Program-made: the position numbers and the translations under genes
Source of the DNA: Odobenus rosmarus divergens
Taxonomy: Eukaryota > Chordata > Mammalia > Carnivora > Odobenidae
NCBI RefSeq assembly: GCF_000321225.1
Contig: NW_004451870.1
Span: forward strand, 118,429-182,428
Direction: 5' to 3'
Length of the DNA: 64,000 bases
Shown: positions 33,606 through 46,132 of the stretch, one piece after another
How the letters are laid out: each line of letters begins with the position of its first letter
Position numbering within the stretch: position 1 is the first letter of the stretch
The notes under the pieces: generated by a model
Seen by the model: only the letters and a program-made list of their open reading frames with translations
Told to the model about the DNA's origin: nothing
Databases searched by the model: none

Positions 33606-36454
33606 ATACAGCACCTATGACAGTACCCAGTTCACAGGGTAAATTTGCCAGTCACAAAGCCTCCGAAGGTGTGGCCACATGCTCAACTTGAGACAGGTTT
33701 TGAAATAAATATGCCTTTGAAATAGGGTCTTCTCTGAGATTGCCTCGACTTTAGCTCTAAAGTATGACAGATGAGCATGAGTAGAGAAATCTTCATTGAT
33801 TTCTGGCTTTCTCATATGATTAAGTTACATGTAAAATACCTCTTCATTACAGAGGAAGAAGATATGAAATATTTTCTGAGATTCCCACGCTTTCCTTAGT
33901 CCTCACTCCTGTTGTCACTGTGTCCTCAGACCAAAAGAAATACTTAAAAGTTCCATTTATTACACAGTGAAGTCCAAATAACTCCATCAGTACTTTTGTC
34001 CTAACAATTTATTAGATGTCTGAAGAAAATAATACACATAAATTATAAAAGAGAATTTAATTTTTACATAAGCACCATTACAAATGGGATATATGTATCT
34101 ATTGAGTATGGCACACCTCTAAGATATTAGCACCACCCTAGACACCACTGGGACCCTCATTTAACCTGTGTTCCACATCGTTTTTTTTGCTTAGTACTTG
34201 GTTTTCTTCCCAGCAGTCACTGAAAATCCAGCTGTGCAAAGAGATGCCGTTGAAGGGCTTTTAGCACAATGTACTCCTGAAACTGAACTACCTCAAACTA
34301 CTAGTTTGTGGCAATCTGACAAATGTCAAGTATCGCCGTGTTTCTCTTAAGAATTTAAGGTATTCCCTAGTGCCTGGTGAATTTGCTGTGACATCCCAGG
34401 GCACAGCTGCATAGTTTGGGAAACATGCATATACGTTACTTGACACATACCAAGAGTTTTGACCTGAACACATTACAATTTGCATCCAAGCGTACTTAAT
34501 TCAAAACATGTTTTTCAACACTGATGTTTTTATTCCAAATACAGATTGTTTTATCGATGCATCCTGTTGCTGGGAGAAAAACAAGAAAGCACAGATTTGA
34601 AGTCATGTTTCAAATCCTTATTTCATTATTCACTGGCAGTTGGTCTCTGGGCAAGTTACCCAACATCTGTTGGCCTTAGTGTCTTCCTGTTTTTTAATCT
34701 ATAATGTGGAAATAGTCATAAGCACTTTCGTGGTGCCTGTCAGAATTAGAGTAAATGTATCGGAAATACCTAGGACGACGCGTGGTGCCTTTTGGGCTTT
34801 GCCAAATATTGTTTTTTTCCCTTCTTCCTCTCTAAAGGGAGACTGTCTCAGGAATTGACTGTATTTCTTTTCTAAATAACACATACTTAAAATGAGAGAT
34901 CCTTCTGTAAAGGCTGTGAAGGGCAATGATTTTTAAATTAGCAGAAGGAGGCTAACGCAGATGAGATGAGATGTTTAATTCTGGAGAATTTATGCCGCCA
35001 GAACCATTAACAATCTCCTCTCCAGGAGCAATTATCTCAGCAGCAAAGTAAGCAGGGACTGAGGGACACACACGCAGGAAGTAGACAAGCAAAAGACAGA
35101 TGAATTTAGAAAATACAAACTAAGAGGCGTTCTGTAATAAAGTACGTTCCATGGGCTCCTAAAAAATAAGTTCTAGGGAATATTATTCTTTCTTTTTGTG
35201 TGTGTGTGTATATTTGAGTGCTACTGATCAGGATTCTCACGAAGATGAATAATTCCTAATTATTTTCAGTGTGTGTGTCGTGTGTTACTGTGCGCTGAGA
35301 GAAACTGAACCGCTCATTCCATGGCCTGTTCTGTTCATCTCTCTCCAGGGTCAGCCATACACAGTTGGGAAAATTATGCCTACTGGAGAACAATTTCTCA
35401 CTCATTCAACATTCCCTCAGAGCTACATCAGATCATTAACAAGGATTTTCTCAATTAACTACTAAATCAGCAATTAAGGCTTAAGAGATATCTATTGCAA
35501 ATAAAAGGGTTATTGATTTTAATTCAGTCATATCTTATAATTATGGATATTAATCACACACAGTCTTTAACTGCAAAATAGGACTCTCCCTAGCAGTCAA
35601 ACATGACAGAAGGAGGCAAAGTGAAATGACTTTCAAGTGGACAAACTGCCATTACTTAGTAATGAGATTGAACAGTATGGCACTAATTTAAAAAAAGCGA
35701 TAGATGCTTTACAAGATAATTTTAAAGTGACTTGAGATTTATATTTAGGCTTAGTTAAAACTCATCAGCCATGTAATACATGAATACATTCATTGAAGGA
35801 TCATCTACAATTACAGTAAAGGCAATATGCTTCATGCATAGTTAAAGCTACACTCGGTGCTCACACAGACCAGTGCATATGCCAGATCATGTCTTCATTA
35901 ACATATTACAGGGAAATGTAACTTGTTAAAAATAGTAATGGAAGAGTGGTAAGACCAGAGTAACCTAATGAATTCCTTCATATTTAAATTTATTAAAATA
36001 AAAATGTGGACTTTTTTTTTTTTCCTATCCGGATATGCTCATTTTGGTCTAACAGAATATGTAAAGTCTCATAAAAAAAATAGAAAAAGACTGCAGCCCA
36101 CCACCTTTCTCTCTTTTACCAGATGGCAACATTTTCTTTAGCATTCTTTCATGTTTGCCAAAGCTCCAGCTATCAGCCATGTGTTGAGTGAGTTTCGGCA
36201 GCCTGGAAAATACAGTCTGGGTTCTATTAAACAGTGCTGTAATTTTGCACAAAAATTTTCCTTGTCCAAGACCAATTATATTTAGAACTTGTTTAAATGT
36301 ATGATTCCAAGCTTCATGCAAATTCCTATGACTGACAGCAACCTTTTCACAAAGTAGAGTTTGTTTACATTATATCTTTATCAAATGGTACCACTCCTTC
36401 TGGTCTGCTGTTTCCATGATTGCAAATTACAAGTCTTTTTTCTGTCCTAAACAG
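33606..36454. other. Unique sequence, possibly an intron upstream of an exon candidate
   Basis: Apart from a MIR at 34590-34790, no repeat is recognisable. Part of the stretch from about 34900 to 35960 has ordinary base composition and no repeats, and could hold conserved non-coding DNA. No coding frame is convincing. Confidence 0.45.
34590..34790 (+). repeat. MIR
   Basis: GGTCTCTGGGCAAGTTACCCAACATC, TAATCTATAATGTGGAAATAG and GTGCCTGTCAGAATTAGAGT follow MIR order on the plus strand. Confidence 0.65.
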
Positions 36455-36500
36455 GTCCCTGAGTGTCGAAGCAAAAATTGCACCCGACGAAGTTAAAGAG
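36455..36500 (+). other. Candidate 46-nt coding exon
   Basis: An acceptor-like tract, CTTTTTTCTGTCCTAAACAG, ends at 36454, and a strong donor, GAG followed by GTAAGG, starts at 36501. The 46 bases between contain three CpGs (GTCGAA and CCCGACGAA), against a CpG-poor background. Only one frame is open: it uses the first base as a codon's third position and then encodes SLSVEAKIAPDEVKE, ending exactly at a codon boundary. The length is not a multiple of three, so skipping it would shift the frame. I do not recognise the protein. If real, the rest of the window is intronic to a plus-strand gene. A chance match or dead exon is possible. Confidence 0.45.
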
Positions 36501-37434
36501 GTAAGGAAGATTTTATTCAAGATTTTATTTATTATAGTCAAGAGGGAGATCAGACTAAAGTCTGAATTCATTTCATCTGAAACAAAGGGTAAGGAGACTT
36601 GTAGGCACTGGGGTGAGAGAAAACACAGGCCACCTGTGTTTGCTAATTTGCCTTTTCCAAAAGAAAAGTAAATTTTCTCCTATTTTTGTGATAGGAGGTA
36701 ATTTTACAACTTGGAGTAGGGCATCCACTAAAGTTCAGCTCCTGTCCTCCCACAGAAATTGGGAGATAGGAGAACTATCTTCCTTGATGTTGACATGTCA
36801 GAGGGATGGCTGTCAGATCCTGGAGACAGGTAGTCCTGGATTGTAACACTGACAACAACTTTTTAAAAAAATTTACATCTCAAAGGGGGCAGAGAAGGAA
36901 TTTGCAGTTACAAAGTCTTTAAAGTAAATGCTCCAAGAAAAGGAAGACCAAAGTACGAGGGTCAGGAATAAGCCTGTCTAAAGTTTAATTAAGCTGAGAA
37001 CTTTAAGGCTGTGTTCACCAAAAGTATTACTAGGACTCTGTCGTGAGAACTGATAAGAATAATGAAAACCTCATAATAATGGCAGATGGTTGGGATACAT
37101 TTCAGAATGTAGTAGCCAAGGTGCCCCGGTGTTTGTTCTTCCCAGAGTCAGTTACAGTTATGGTGATATACTCCTTAACTGCACTTGAGAAGTCACTACA
37201 AAACCCTTTCAGAAGGTGAAAATTTATTTTGTGCCTATATGTCTTCAGTGATACTTCTCATTGGTTCCCACCCCTCTTACAGAAATGTATGAGATTAAAG
37301 GTGTCTCCAAAACCTGCCATTATTTCTCCCAAAGCCATTGCCTCTCTATGGATTTAACTGTGCTTATATAGTAAGACTTTGAATATACCCATACAGCGTC
37401 CACATTGTAGTGTTTGTAAATTTCAAAAGTACAC

Positions 37435-37580
37435 TTATTTTTCATTTGATCCATATGACAACATCTTGAAGCAGAAAAGGACAGATACTATGATCCCCTT
37501 TTTACAAGACAGAAAATTGAGGTTCCTGGGAGCTAAGCAACTTGCCCATGGTCACATAGATAGCAGATAGTAGTACTAAC
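37435..37580 (-). repeat. MIR
   Basis: TCCCCTTTTTACAAGACAGA, AAATTGAGGTTCCTGGGAGC, AAGCAACTTGCCCATGGTCA and CATAGATAGCAGATAGTAG are the complement of the MIR core. Confidence 0.8.
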
Positions 37581-37988
37581 TTCTACAACTATATCCAGCC
37601 TTTGATATAAATTTTTCCCAAGTACTACTACTCTGATTCTCTACTTATAATTCAGCCGAAGTGTGATTTTTGAAGCACATGGATTATTTTTGTTTTTTGA
37701 GGGCCTTTGAGAAAAGATCTGTCCTATTATTGAAGTGATACTGTCCAAGTAAATGAGCCAGCATTAACTTTACTGATGTCCTTCCTTTCTTTTGGATAGT
37801 CCTCCTAATTGCTTGTGTACTTGGTTTTTCAAATCCCTGTCAAATATTAAGATGGTTAAAGGGACATTTGATCTCTTTATATATGGTTATAATCTGTAAA
37901 TGGGTAGACAAGCTTATATTTCTTTATAGTCTTGTACATCCATATCAATAGACTTTGATGTTTCCCAAATTGCTCCTCTCTTTCTTTT

Positions 37989-38179
37989 TTTTTAAAGATT
38001 TATTTATATGGGGAGGGAGAAAGTATGACTAAGTGGGGGGGAGAGGCAGAGGGTGAGAATCTTCAAGCAGACTCCCCACTGAGCATGGAGCCCACCGGGG
38101 CGCCATCTCAGGACCCTGAGATCGTGACTTGAGTTAAAAGTAAGAGTTGGACACAACTGACTGAGCCACCCAGACGCCT
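37989..38179 (-). mobile_element. Carnivore tRNA-derived SINE, old
   Basis: Minus-strand copy: T-rich tail complement TTTAAAGATTTATTTATATG, GCAGACTCCCCACTGAGCAT, TCAGGACCCTGAGATCGTGA, ACTGAGCCACCCAGACGCC. It differs from the consensus at many sites, and I found no clear target duplication, so it is one of the older SINEs. Confidence 0.9.
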
Positions 38180-39309
38180 ATTCCTTCTTTATTTCTAATG
38201 TTTACAAAGTAATAGTTCATCAGTAACATTTTGTTTTACGTTAGAGTTAGACTCTTATTTTTCTATAATTCCCAAAATGTGATCTATTACTGGGAGTGAA
38301 ATACAGAAATACATATTAATGAGTGAGGGTCAGTCAGGGGTGGGGGGGGTACAAAAAATCTGCATTTAAAGAAGGTCCCAAATAATTCTGTGTACTTTAT
38401 GATTTAAGATACACTGGTCCCAGTTTTTTATTTCTCCCAACCCCATATCTTGATTAATATGTTTTCTCTTCTTCTGAAAATCTGCATTAAGAATGCAAAC
38501 CCATCACTGCCACTACTCCTGTAACTTAGTATGTCAGTAGTTTTATAGTACCTATTTTTCATAATAATTTTAATCTTCTCAAATCCTTATAATAGCATTG
38601 TGTGAGGGAAGAAAATAACTTCCTCAGAAAACTTTGTAAATGAAAATTAAAGTCAAAACTACACTTATAGACACAGAAGAAAGCTTATCCATTGAATGTG
38701 TTTTCATACTCTTTATTGGTTTTATCTGTCATGAAATGAACCATATTTGTATCCCCAGTCCTCAGAACCCATCATTTTCATGGTGGACTTTTAGGCCTCC
38801 TGGTAGACCTATATGACACTCCTCTATTTCAGGCTTCAGGGTAATTCTTTGAATTACTACTGGCACCTGATAGAGCCAAACCAGAATTCAACAAGAGATA
38901 CATAAGGAGAAAATTATGGGTAGTTTATATTTTTGCCAGAAAGACTTTCCTAACATTTAGAATGTTCCAAAGGTAGAATTGACTGACTTGGGAGGTAGAA
39001 AATTCCCTGTCAATTGAAGTATTGGAAATGAAACTGTATATAAGATAAAATGGAAGAAATCAATGTACTGGTGTAAAACAACAGATTATTTGATCTCTGA
39101 GGTCCTTTTTAATTCTCTCCTTAATCTCAGAGTATTTAGATTTGCCATCTGTCCAACCAAAGTTATTACTGCTTTTCCATTCAATTATTATCCCTTGAAT
39201 GCTAGTTATAATTCATTTGAATTTCTCATTTTTATAGAACGAAATCTGTGAGAGAATATTAAATGAAGTATCATGCCTTGAATTTCCTTGTCCAGAGCAT
39301 ATGCAAAAC

Positions 39310-40874
39310 AAAAATATGACATCCAGTGCTCATCACAACAAGTGCACTCCTTAATCCCCATCATCTGTTTAACCCATCCTCCCCTCCCCTCTAGTAATCA
39401 GTTTGTTCTCTATAGTTAAGAGTCTGTTTCCTGGTTTGCCTCTCTCTCTTTTTAACCTTTGCTCATTTGTTTTGTGTCTTAAATTCCACATATGAGTGAA
39501 GTCATATGGTATTTATCTTTTTCTGTTTGACTTATTACACTTAGCATAACCTCATGTACCCTTAGGATCCATCCACGTGGTAGCAAATGGCAGGATTCCA
39601 TCTTTCTTATGGCTGAGGAGTTTTCCATTATATATATATAGCACATCCTTATCCGTTCATCCATTGATGGACACTTAGGTTGTTTCCATATCTGGTGTAT
39701 TGTAAATAATGCTGCAATGAAAATAGGAGTGCATATTCTTTTTGAATTAGTGTTTTAAATTTCTTTGGATAAATATCCAGAAGTAGAATTGCTGGATCAT
39801 ATGGTAGTGTTATTTTTAAGTTTTGGAAGTAACTCCATACTGTTTTTCATAGCAGCTGCACCAATTTACATTCCCAACGGTGCATGAAGGTTCCCTTTTC
39901 TCCACATCCTCACCAACACTTGTTATCTCTTCTCTTCTTAATGATAGCCATTCTAATAGGTGTGGGATTAAATCTCACTGTGCTTTTCATTTGTATTTCT
40001 CTGATGATAATTAGTGAAATTGAGCATCTTTTCATTTGCTTGTTAGTCATCTCTGTGGTTTCTTTGGAAAAATGTCTATTGAGATCCCCTGCCCATTTTG
40101 AAATCAGATTGTTTTAGTGTTGAGTTGTATGAGTTCTTTATATATTTTGAATATAAACTCTTACCAGATATATGATTTACAAATATTTTCTCCCATTCAA
40201 GTAGGTCGCCTTTTAATTTTAGTGATTGTTTACTTTGCTGTGCAGAAGGTTTTAGTTTAATGTAGTCCCATTTGTTTATTTTTGCTTTAGTTGCCTTTAC
40301 TTTTGGAGTCAGGTTATTAAAAAATTGCCTATATTGATGTCAAGGACCTTACTGCTTATGTTTTCTTCTAGGATTCTTATAGTTTCAGGTCTTAAATGCA
40401 AGTCTATATCCATTTTGAGTTAATTTTTGTGTATGATGTAAGATGTTAGTCTAATTTTATTCTTTTGCATGTGGCTGCCCATTTTTCAAAATACCAATTA
40501 TTAAAGAAACTGCCCTTTCCCCATTATTTATTCTTGGCTGCCTTGTTGTAAGTTAATTGGCCATGTTTGGATACATTTATTTCTAGGCTCTCTATTCTGT
40601 CCCATAGAACTGTTGTCTGTTTTTGTGCCAACACCATATTGTTTTGATTACTAGTGGTTTGTAATATAGTTTGAAATCAAGGAGCATGCTGCTTTCAGCT
40701 TTGTGGTTCTTGCTTAAGATTGCTGTGGCTATTTGGGATCTTTTTGGTTCCATACAAATTTTATGGTGGTTGTAATTCTGTGAAAAATGCCATTGGGATT
40801 TTGATAGAGATTGCATTTAATCTGAATATTATTTTGGGTAATATGTACATTTTAACAATATTAATTCTTCCAGT
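39310..40874 (-). mobile_element. Old near-full-length L1, 3' part
   Basis: Antisense 3' UTR (CAGTGCTCATCACAACAAGTG, CCTCCCCTCCCCTCT) then the ORF2 C-terminal region (frame near 39479-39664) up to the reverse-transcriptase thumb region. The element is cut at 40875 by a younger L1 and continues at 44796-50545. The last stretch of 3' UTR and the poly-A are missing at the left end. Stops are frequent. Confidence 0.93.
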
Positions 40875-40910
40875 CAAGGAGCACAGAATATCTTTTTTTT
40901 TTAAATTTTT

Positions 40911-41351
40911 TTAATCTTATGTTAATCACCATACATTACATCATTAGTTTTGGATGTAGTGTTCCATGTTTCATTGTTTGGGCATAACACCCAGTGCTCC
41001 ACGCAGAACGTGCCCTCTTTAATACCCATCACCAGGCTAACCCATCCCCCCACCCCCCTCCCCACTAGAACCCTCAGTTTGTTTTTCAGAGTCCATCGTC
41101 TCTCATGGTTCGTCTCCCCCACCGATTTCCCCCCCTTCATTCCTCCCTTCCTGCTATCTTCTTTTTTTTTTCTTGACATGTATTGCATTATTTGTTTCAG
41201 AGGTACAGATCTGTGATTCAACACTCTTGCACAATTCACAGCACTCGCCATAGCACATACCCCCCCAATGTCTATCACCCAGCCACCCCATCCCTCCCAT
41301 CCCCCCACCACAGCAGCAACCCTCAGTTTGTTTCCTGAGATTAAGAATTCC
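40911..41351 (-). other. L1 3' UTR with two tandem modules
   Basis: In sense orientation, module A (41333 down to about 41162) begins AAACAAACTGAGGGTT, has a G-rich tract and GTGAATTGTG, CACAGATCTGTACC, and closes with about ten A. Module B (41084 down to about 40911) begins with the same 16 bases, has its own G-rich tract, GAGCACTGGGTGTTAT, and the real poly-A end. The starts are 249 bp apart. The two look like diverged relatives, each a possible transcript end. The G-rich tracts can form G-quadruplexes, as is known for L1 3' UTRs. Confidence 0.85.
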
Positions 41352-44300
41352 TCATATCAGTGAGGTCATATGATACATGTCTTTCTCTGATTGACTTATT
41401 TCTCTCAGCATAACACCCTCCAGTTCCATCCACATCATTGCAAATGGCAAGATCTCATTCCTTCTGATGGCTGCATAATATTCCATTGTGTATATATACC
41501 ACATCTTCCTTATCCATTCATCTGTCGATGGACATCTTGGCTCTTTCCACAGTTGGGCTCTTGTGGACATTGCTGCTCTAAACATTGGGGTGCATGTACC
41601 CCTTCGAATCCCTACATTTGTATCTTTGGGGTAAAAACCCAGTAGTGCAATTGCTGGATCGTATGGTAGCTCTATTTTCAACTATTTGAGGAACCTCCAT
41701 ACCGTTTTCCAGAGTGGTTGCACCAGCTTGCATTCCCACCAACAGTGGAGGAGGGTTCCCCTTTCTCTGCATCCCCGCCAACATCTGTCATTTCCTGACT
41801 TGTTAATTTTAGCCATTCTGACTGGTGTGAGGTGCTATCTCATTGAGGTTTCGATTTGGATTTCCCTGATGCCGAGCGATGTTGAGCACTTTTTCATGTG
41901 TCTGTTGGCCATTTGGATGTCTTCTTTGGAAAAATGTCTGTTCATGTCTTCTGCCCATTTCTTGATTGGATTATTTGTTCTTTGGGTGTTGAGTTGGATA
42001 AGTTCTTCATAGATTTTGGATACTAGCCCTTTATCTGATATGTCATTTGCAAATATTTTCTCCCATTCTGTTGGTTGTCTTTTGGTTTTGTGGACTGTTT
42101 CTTTTGCTGTGCAAAAGCTTTTTATCTTGAAATCCCAATAGTTCATTTTTGCCCTTGCTTCCCTTGCCTTTGGCGATGTTTCTAGGAAGAAGTTGCTGTG
42201 GCTGAGGTCGAAGAAATTGCTGCCTGTGTTCTCCTTTAGGATTTTGTTGGACTCCTGTCTCACGTTTAGGTCTTTCAACCATTTGGAGTCTATTTTTGTG
42301 TGTGGTGTAAGGAAATGGTCCAGTTTCATTCTTCTGCATGTGGCTGTCCAATTTTCCCAACACCATTTGTTGAAGAGACTGTCTTTTTTCCACTGGACAT
42401 TCTTTCCTGCTTTGTCAAAGATGAGTTGACCATAGAGTTGAGGGTCCATTTCTCGGCTCTCTATTCTGTTCCATAGATCGATGTGTCTGTTTTTGTGCCA
42501 GTACCATACTGTCTTGATGACGACAGCTTTGTAATAGAGCTGGAAGTCCGGAATTGTGATGCCGCCAGCTTTGCTTTTCTTTTTCAACATTCCTCTGGCT
42601 ATTCGGGGTCTCTTCTGGTTCCATTTCTTTGAAAAAAGTGGATGGTATTTTGATGGGGATTGCATTGAATGTGTAGATTGCTCTAGGTAGCATTGACATC
42701 TTCACAATGTTTGTTCTTCCAATCCATGAGCATGGAACGTTTTTCCATTTCTTTGTGTCTTCCCCAGTTTCTTTCATGAGTATTTTAGAGTGTTCTGGGT
42801 ACAGATCCTTTGCCTCTTGGGTTAGATTTATTCCTAGGTATCTTATGGTTTTGGGTGCACTTGTAAATGGGATCGACTCCTTCATTTGTCTCTCGTCTGT
42901 CTTGTTGTTGGTGTATAGGAATGCCACTGATTTCTGTGCATTGATTTTATATCCTGCCACTTTACTGAATTCCTGTATGAGTTCTAGCAGTTTTGGGGTG
43001 GAGTCTTTTGGGTTTTCCACATAAAGTGTCATATCATCTGCAAAGAGTAAGAGTTTGACTTCCTCTTTGCCGATTTGGATGCCTTTGATTTCTTTTTGTT
43101 GTCTGATTGCTGTGGCTAGGACTTCTAATACTATGTTGAATAGCAGTGGTGATAGTGGACATCCCTGCCACGTTCGTGACCTTAGGGGGAAAGCTCTCAG
43201 CTTTTCCCCATTGAGAATGATATTCGCTGTAGGGTTTTCATAGATGGGTTTTATGATATTGAGGTATGTACCCTCTATCCCTATACTCTGAAGAGCTTTG
43301 ATCAAGAAAGGATGCTGTACTTTGTCAAATGCTTTCTCTGCATCTATTGAGAGGATCATATATTTCTTGTTCTTTCTTTTGTTAATATATTGTATCACAT
43401 TGATTGATTTGCGGATGTTGAACCAACCTTGCAGCCCAGGGTTAAATCCCACTTGGTCATGGTGAATAATCCTTTTAATGTACTGTTGGATCCTATTGGC
43501 TAGTATTTTGGTGAGAATTTTTGCATCCATGTTCATCAAGGATATTGGTCTGTAATTCTCCTTTTTGATGGGGTCTTTGTCTGGTTTGGGGATCAAGGTA
43601 ATGGTGGCCTCATAAAATGAGTTTGGAAGTTTTCCTTCCATTTCTATTTTTTGGAACAGTTTCAGGAGAGTAGGTATTAATTCATCTTGAAATGTTTGGT
43701 AGAATTCCCCTGGGAAGCCATCTGGCCCTGGGCTTTTGTTTGTTGGGAGATTTTTGATGACTGCTTCCATTTCCTTAGTGATTATAGGTCTGTTTAGGTT
43801 TTCTATTTCTTCCTGGTTCAATTTTGGTAGTTGATACCTCTCTAGGAATGCATCCATTCCTTCCAGGTGTTCTAATTTGCTGGCATAGAGTTGCTCATAA
43901 TATGTTCTTATAATCGTTTGTATTTCTTTGGTGTTGGTTGTGATCTCTCCTCTTTCATTCATGATTTTGTTGATTTGGGTCATTTCTCTTTTCTTTTGAT
44001 AAGTCTGGCCAGGGGTTTATCAATCTTGTTAATTCTTTCAAAGAACCAGCTCCTAGTTTTGTTGATCTGTTCTACTGTTCTTTTGGTTTCTATTTCATTG
44101 ATTTCTGCTCTGATCTTTATTATTTCTCTTCTCCTGCTGGGTTTAGGCTTTATTTGCTGTTTTTTCTCGAGCTCCTTTAGGTGTAGGGTAGGTTGTGTAT
44201 TTGAGACCTTTCTTGTTTCTTGAGAAAGCCTTGTATTGCTATATACTTTCCTCTCAGAACTGCCTTTGCTGTATCCCAAAGATTTTGAACAGTTGTGTTT

Positions 44301-44774
44301 TCATTTTCATTGGTTTCCATGAATTTTTTTAATTCTTCTTTAATTTCTTGGTTGACCCATTCATTCATTAGTAGGATGCTCTTTAGCCTCCATGTATTTG
44401 AGTTCTTTCCAACTTTCCTCTGTGATTGAGTTCTAGTTTCAAAGCACTGTGGTCAGAAAATATGCAGGGAATAATCCCAGTCTTTTGGTACCGGTTGAGA
44501 CCTGATTTGTGACCTAAGATGTGATCTATTCTGGAGAATGTCCCATGGGCACTAGAGAAGAATGTGTATTCCGTTGCTTTGGGATGGAATGTTCTGAATA
44601 TGTCTGTGAAGTCCATTTGGTCCAGTGTGTCGTTTAAAGTCTTTATTTCCTTGTTGATCTTTTGCTTAGATGATCTGTCCATTTCAGTGAGGGGGGTGTT
44701 AAAGTCCCCCACTATTATTGTATTGTTGTCAATGTGTGTCTTTGCTTTTGTTATTAATTGCCTTATATAGTTGG
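41352..44774 (-). pseudogene. L1 ORF2 (endonuclease/reverse transcriptase), broken
   Basis: ORF2p nicks target DNA and reverse-transcribes its own RNA at the nick. Reading leftward on the minus strand, the endonuclease fragment (44774-44383) keeps the conserved GDFN, SRIDHI and SDH boxes but lacks about the first 120 residues. A linker follows (44368-43980). A 522-codon open piece (43983-42415) covers the reverse transcriptase with the catalytic FADD box at about 43025-43045. The thumb and C-terminal region (42665-41835, [14 protein letters not shown]) and the end of the protein, finishing near MYHMTSLI at 41352, come next. There are stops or frame changes near 44380, 43980, 42500, 41830 and 41680. 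It is inactive in cis. A full-length, intact ORF2 would be about 1,275 residues. Confidence 0.95.
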
Positions 44775-45408
44775 CAAGGAGCACAGAATATCTTTCCATT
44801 TATTTGTGTCTTCTTTAATTTCTTTCATCAGTATCTTACAGTTTTCAGGGTATTGGTCTTTCAACTTTTTAGTTAAAATTATTTCTAGGTATTTTATTCT
44901 TTTTGATGCATTTGTAAACAGAATTGTTTTCTTAATTTCTCATTATGGTAGTTTGTTGCTAGTGTATAGAAATGCAACAGATTTTTGCATGTTGATCTAA
45001 TATTCTGCAGTTTTACCTAATTTGTTTTTTCATTCTAACAGGTTTTTGGCACAGTCTTTTGGCTTTTTACCTATAAAATCATGTTGTTCACAAATAGTGA
45101 CAGTTTATTTCTTCTTTCAAATTTGGTTGCCTTCTATTTATTTTTCTTGCCTCATTGCTCTGGCTAAGACTTACAGTACTTTGTTGAATAAAAGTGGCAA
45201 GAGTGGGTATCCTTGTCTTTTTCCTCTTCTTAGAGTAAAATATTTCAGCTTTTCACCTTTGAGTGTGATGTTAGCTGTAGGCTTGTCATATATTGCCTTT
45301 ATTATGTTGAGGTACATTCACCCACTTTGTTGAGATTTTTAAATCATAAATGATGTTATATTTGTCAAATGCTTTTTTTTGCATTTATTGAGGTTATCAT
45401 ATGATTTT

Positions 45409-45605
45409 TATCCTTTCTTTTTTTATTTTTTAAGATTTTATTTATTTATTTGACAGAGAGAGACACAGTGAGAGAGGGAACATAAGCAGGGGGAGTGGGC
45501 GAGGGAGGGAGCCTGATGCGGGGCTAGATCCCAGGACCCTGAGACTGTGACCTGAGTCGAAGGCAGATGCTTAACGATTGAGCCACCCAGGCACCCCTAT
45601 CCTTC
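45409..45605 (-). mobile_element. SINE inside old L1
   Basis: Body 45418-45597: TTAAGATTTTATTTATTTATT, GAGAGACACAGTGAGAGAGG, GAGCCACCCAGGCACCCC. A short internal deletion removes part of the CT-rich middle (GGGCGAGGGAGGGAGCC). The duplication TATCCTT flanks it. Confidence 0.93.
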
Positions 45606-46132
45606 ATTTGTTAATGTGGTAAATCATGTAGACAGATTAATGGAAGTTAATTCATCTTTTTATCACTATAGTGATACAATTTACTATCATTGTATGTTAC
45701 TTTTAATGTATGTTTAAATTGGTTTTCTAATATTTTGTTGGGGATTTTTTCATCTATGTTCATCAGGGATATTTGCCTAATTTCTTTTTTCTTTTGTGGT
45801 GTCATTGTCCGGTTTTTGTATTAGGGTAATGTTGACCTCATAAAATGAGTTTAGAAGTATTCTCTCCTTTCATTTTCTGGGAGAGTTGGAGAAAGGTAAG
45901 TATTAATTCATCTTTAAATGCTTGGTAGAAATCACCAGTAAAACTGTCTCGTCCGGCAGTTTCATTTTTTTGTTGGGAGGCTTTGATACTGATTCAATCT
46001 CCTTAATAATCAGTTTATTCAGATTTTCTACTTCTTTATCAATCAGTCTTGGAAGATTTTATGTTTTAGGAATTTATCCATTTCTTCTATGTTGTCCAAT
46101 TTGTTGGTCTAACTGTTCATAATAGAGTCTTA

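Larger units (their letters stand above)
36501..39309. other. Unique sequence with MIR and old SINE
   Basis: No coding segment was recognised apart from the preceding exon candidate. It contains a MIR at 37435-37580 and an old SINE at 37989-38179. G-rich runs occur at about 38033-38042 and 38340-38348. Confidence 0.45.
40875..44795 (-). mobile_element. Younger L1 nested in old L1, 5'-truncated
   Basis: The insert 40896-44774 (about 3.9 kb) is bounded by an exact 21-bp duplication (40875-40895 and 44775-44795, containing AAGGAGCACAGAATATC). It starts at the left with poly-T, the complement of the poly-A tail. Its 3' UTR (40911 to about 41351) is made of two tandem modules. ORF2 follows, truncated inside the endonuclease domain. 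The duplicated bases are old-L1 sequence, proving the order of insertion. The exact duplication and long open segments mark it as the youngest large L1 here. Confidence 0.97.

Noticed and set aside
35230..35465. Exon with acceptor TTATTTTCAG or CTCTCTCCAG near 35270-35350
   Set aside because: Pyrimidine-AG signals are present, but no donor of good quality follows at exon distance and no frame is distinctive.
40922..41311. 129-codon minus-strand glycine/tryptophan-rich frame
   Set aside because: Reading of the L1 3' UTR G-rich tracts, not a protein.
43891..45333. Series of hydrophobic plus-strand frames resembling membrane proteins
   Set aside because: They are antisense readings of L1 ORF2, whose A-rich sense strand gives Phe/Leu/Ile-rich antisense frames.
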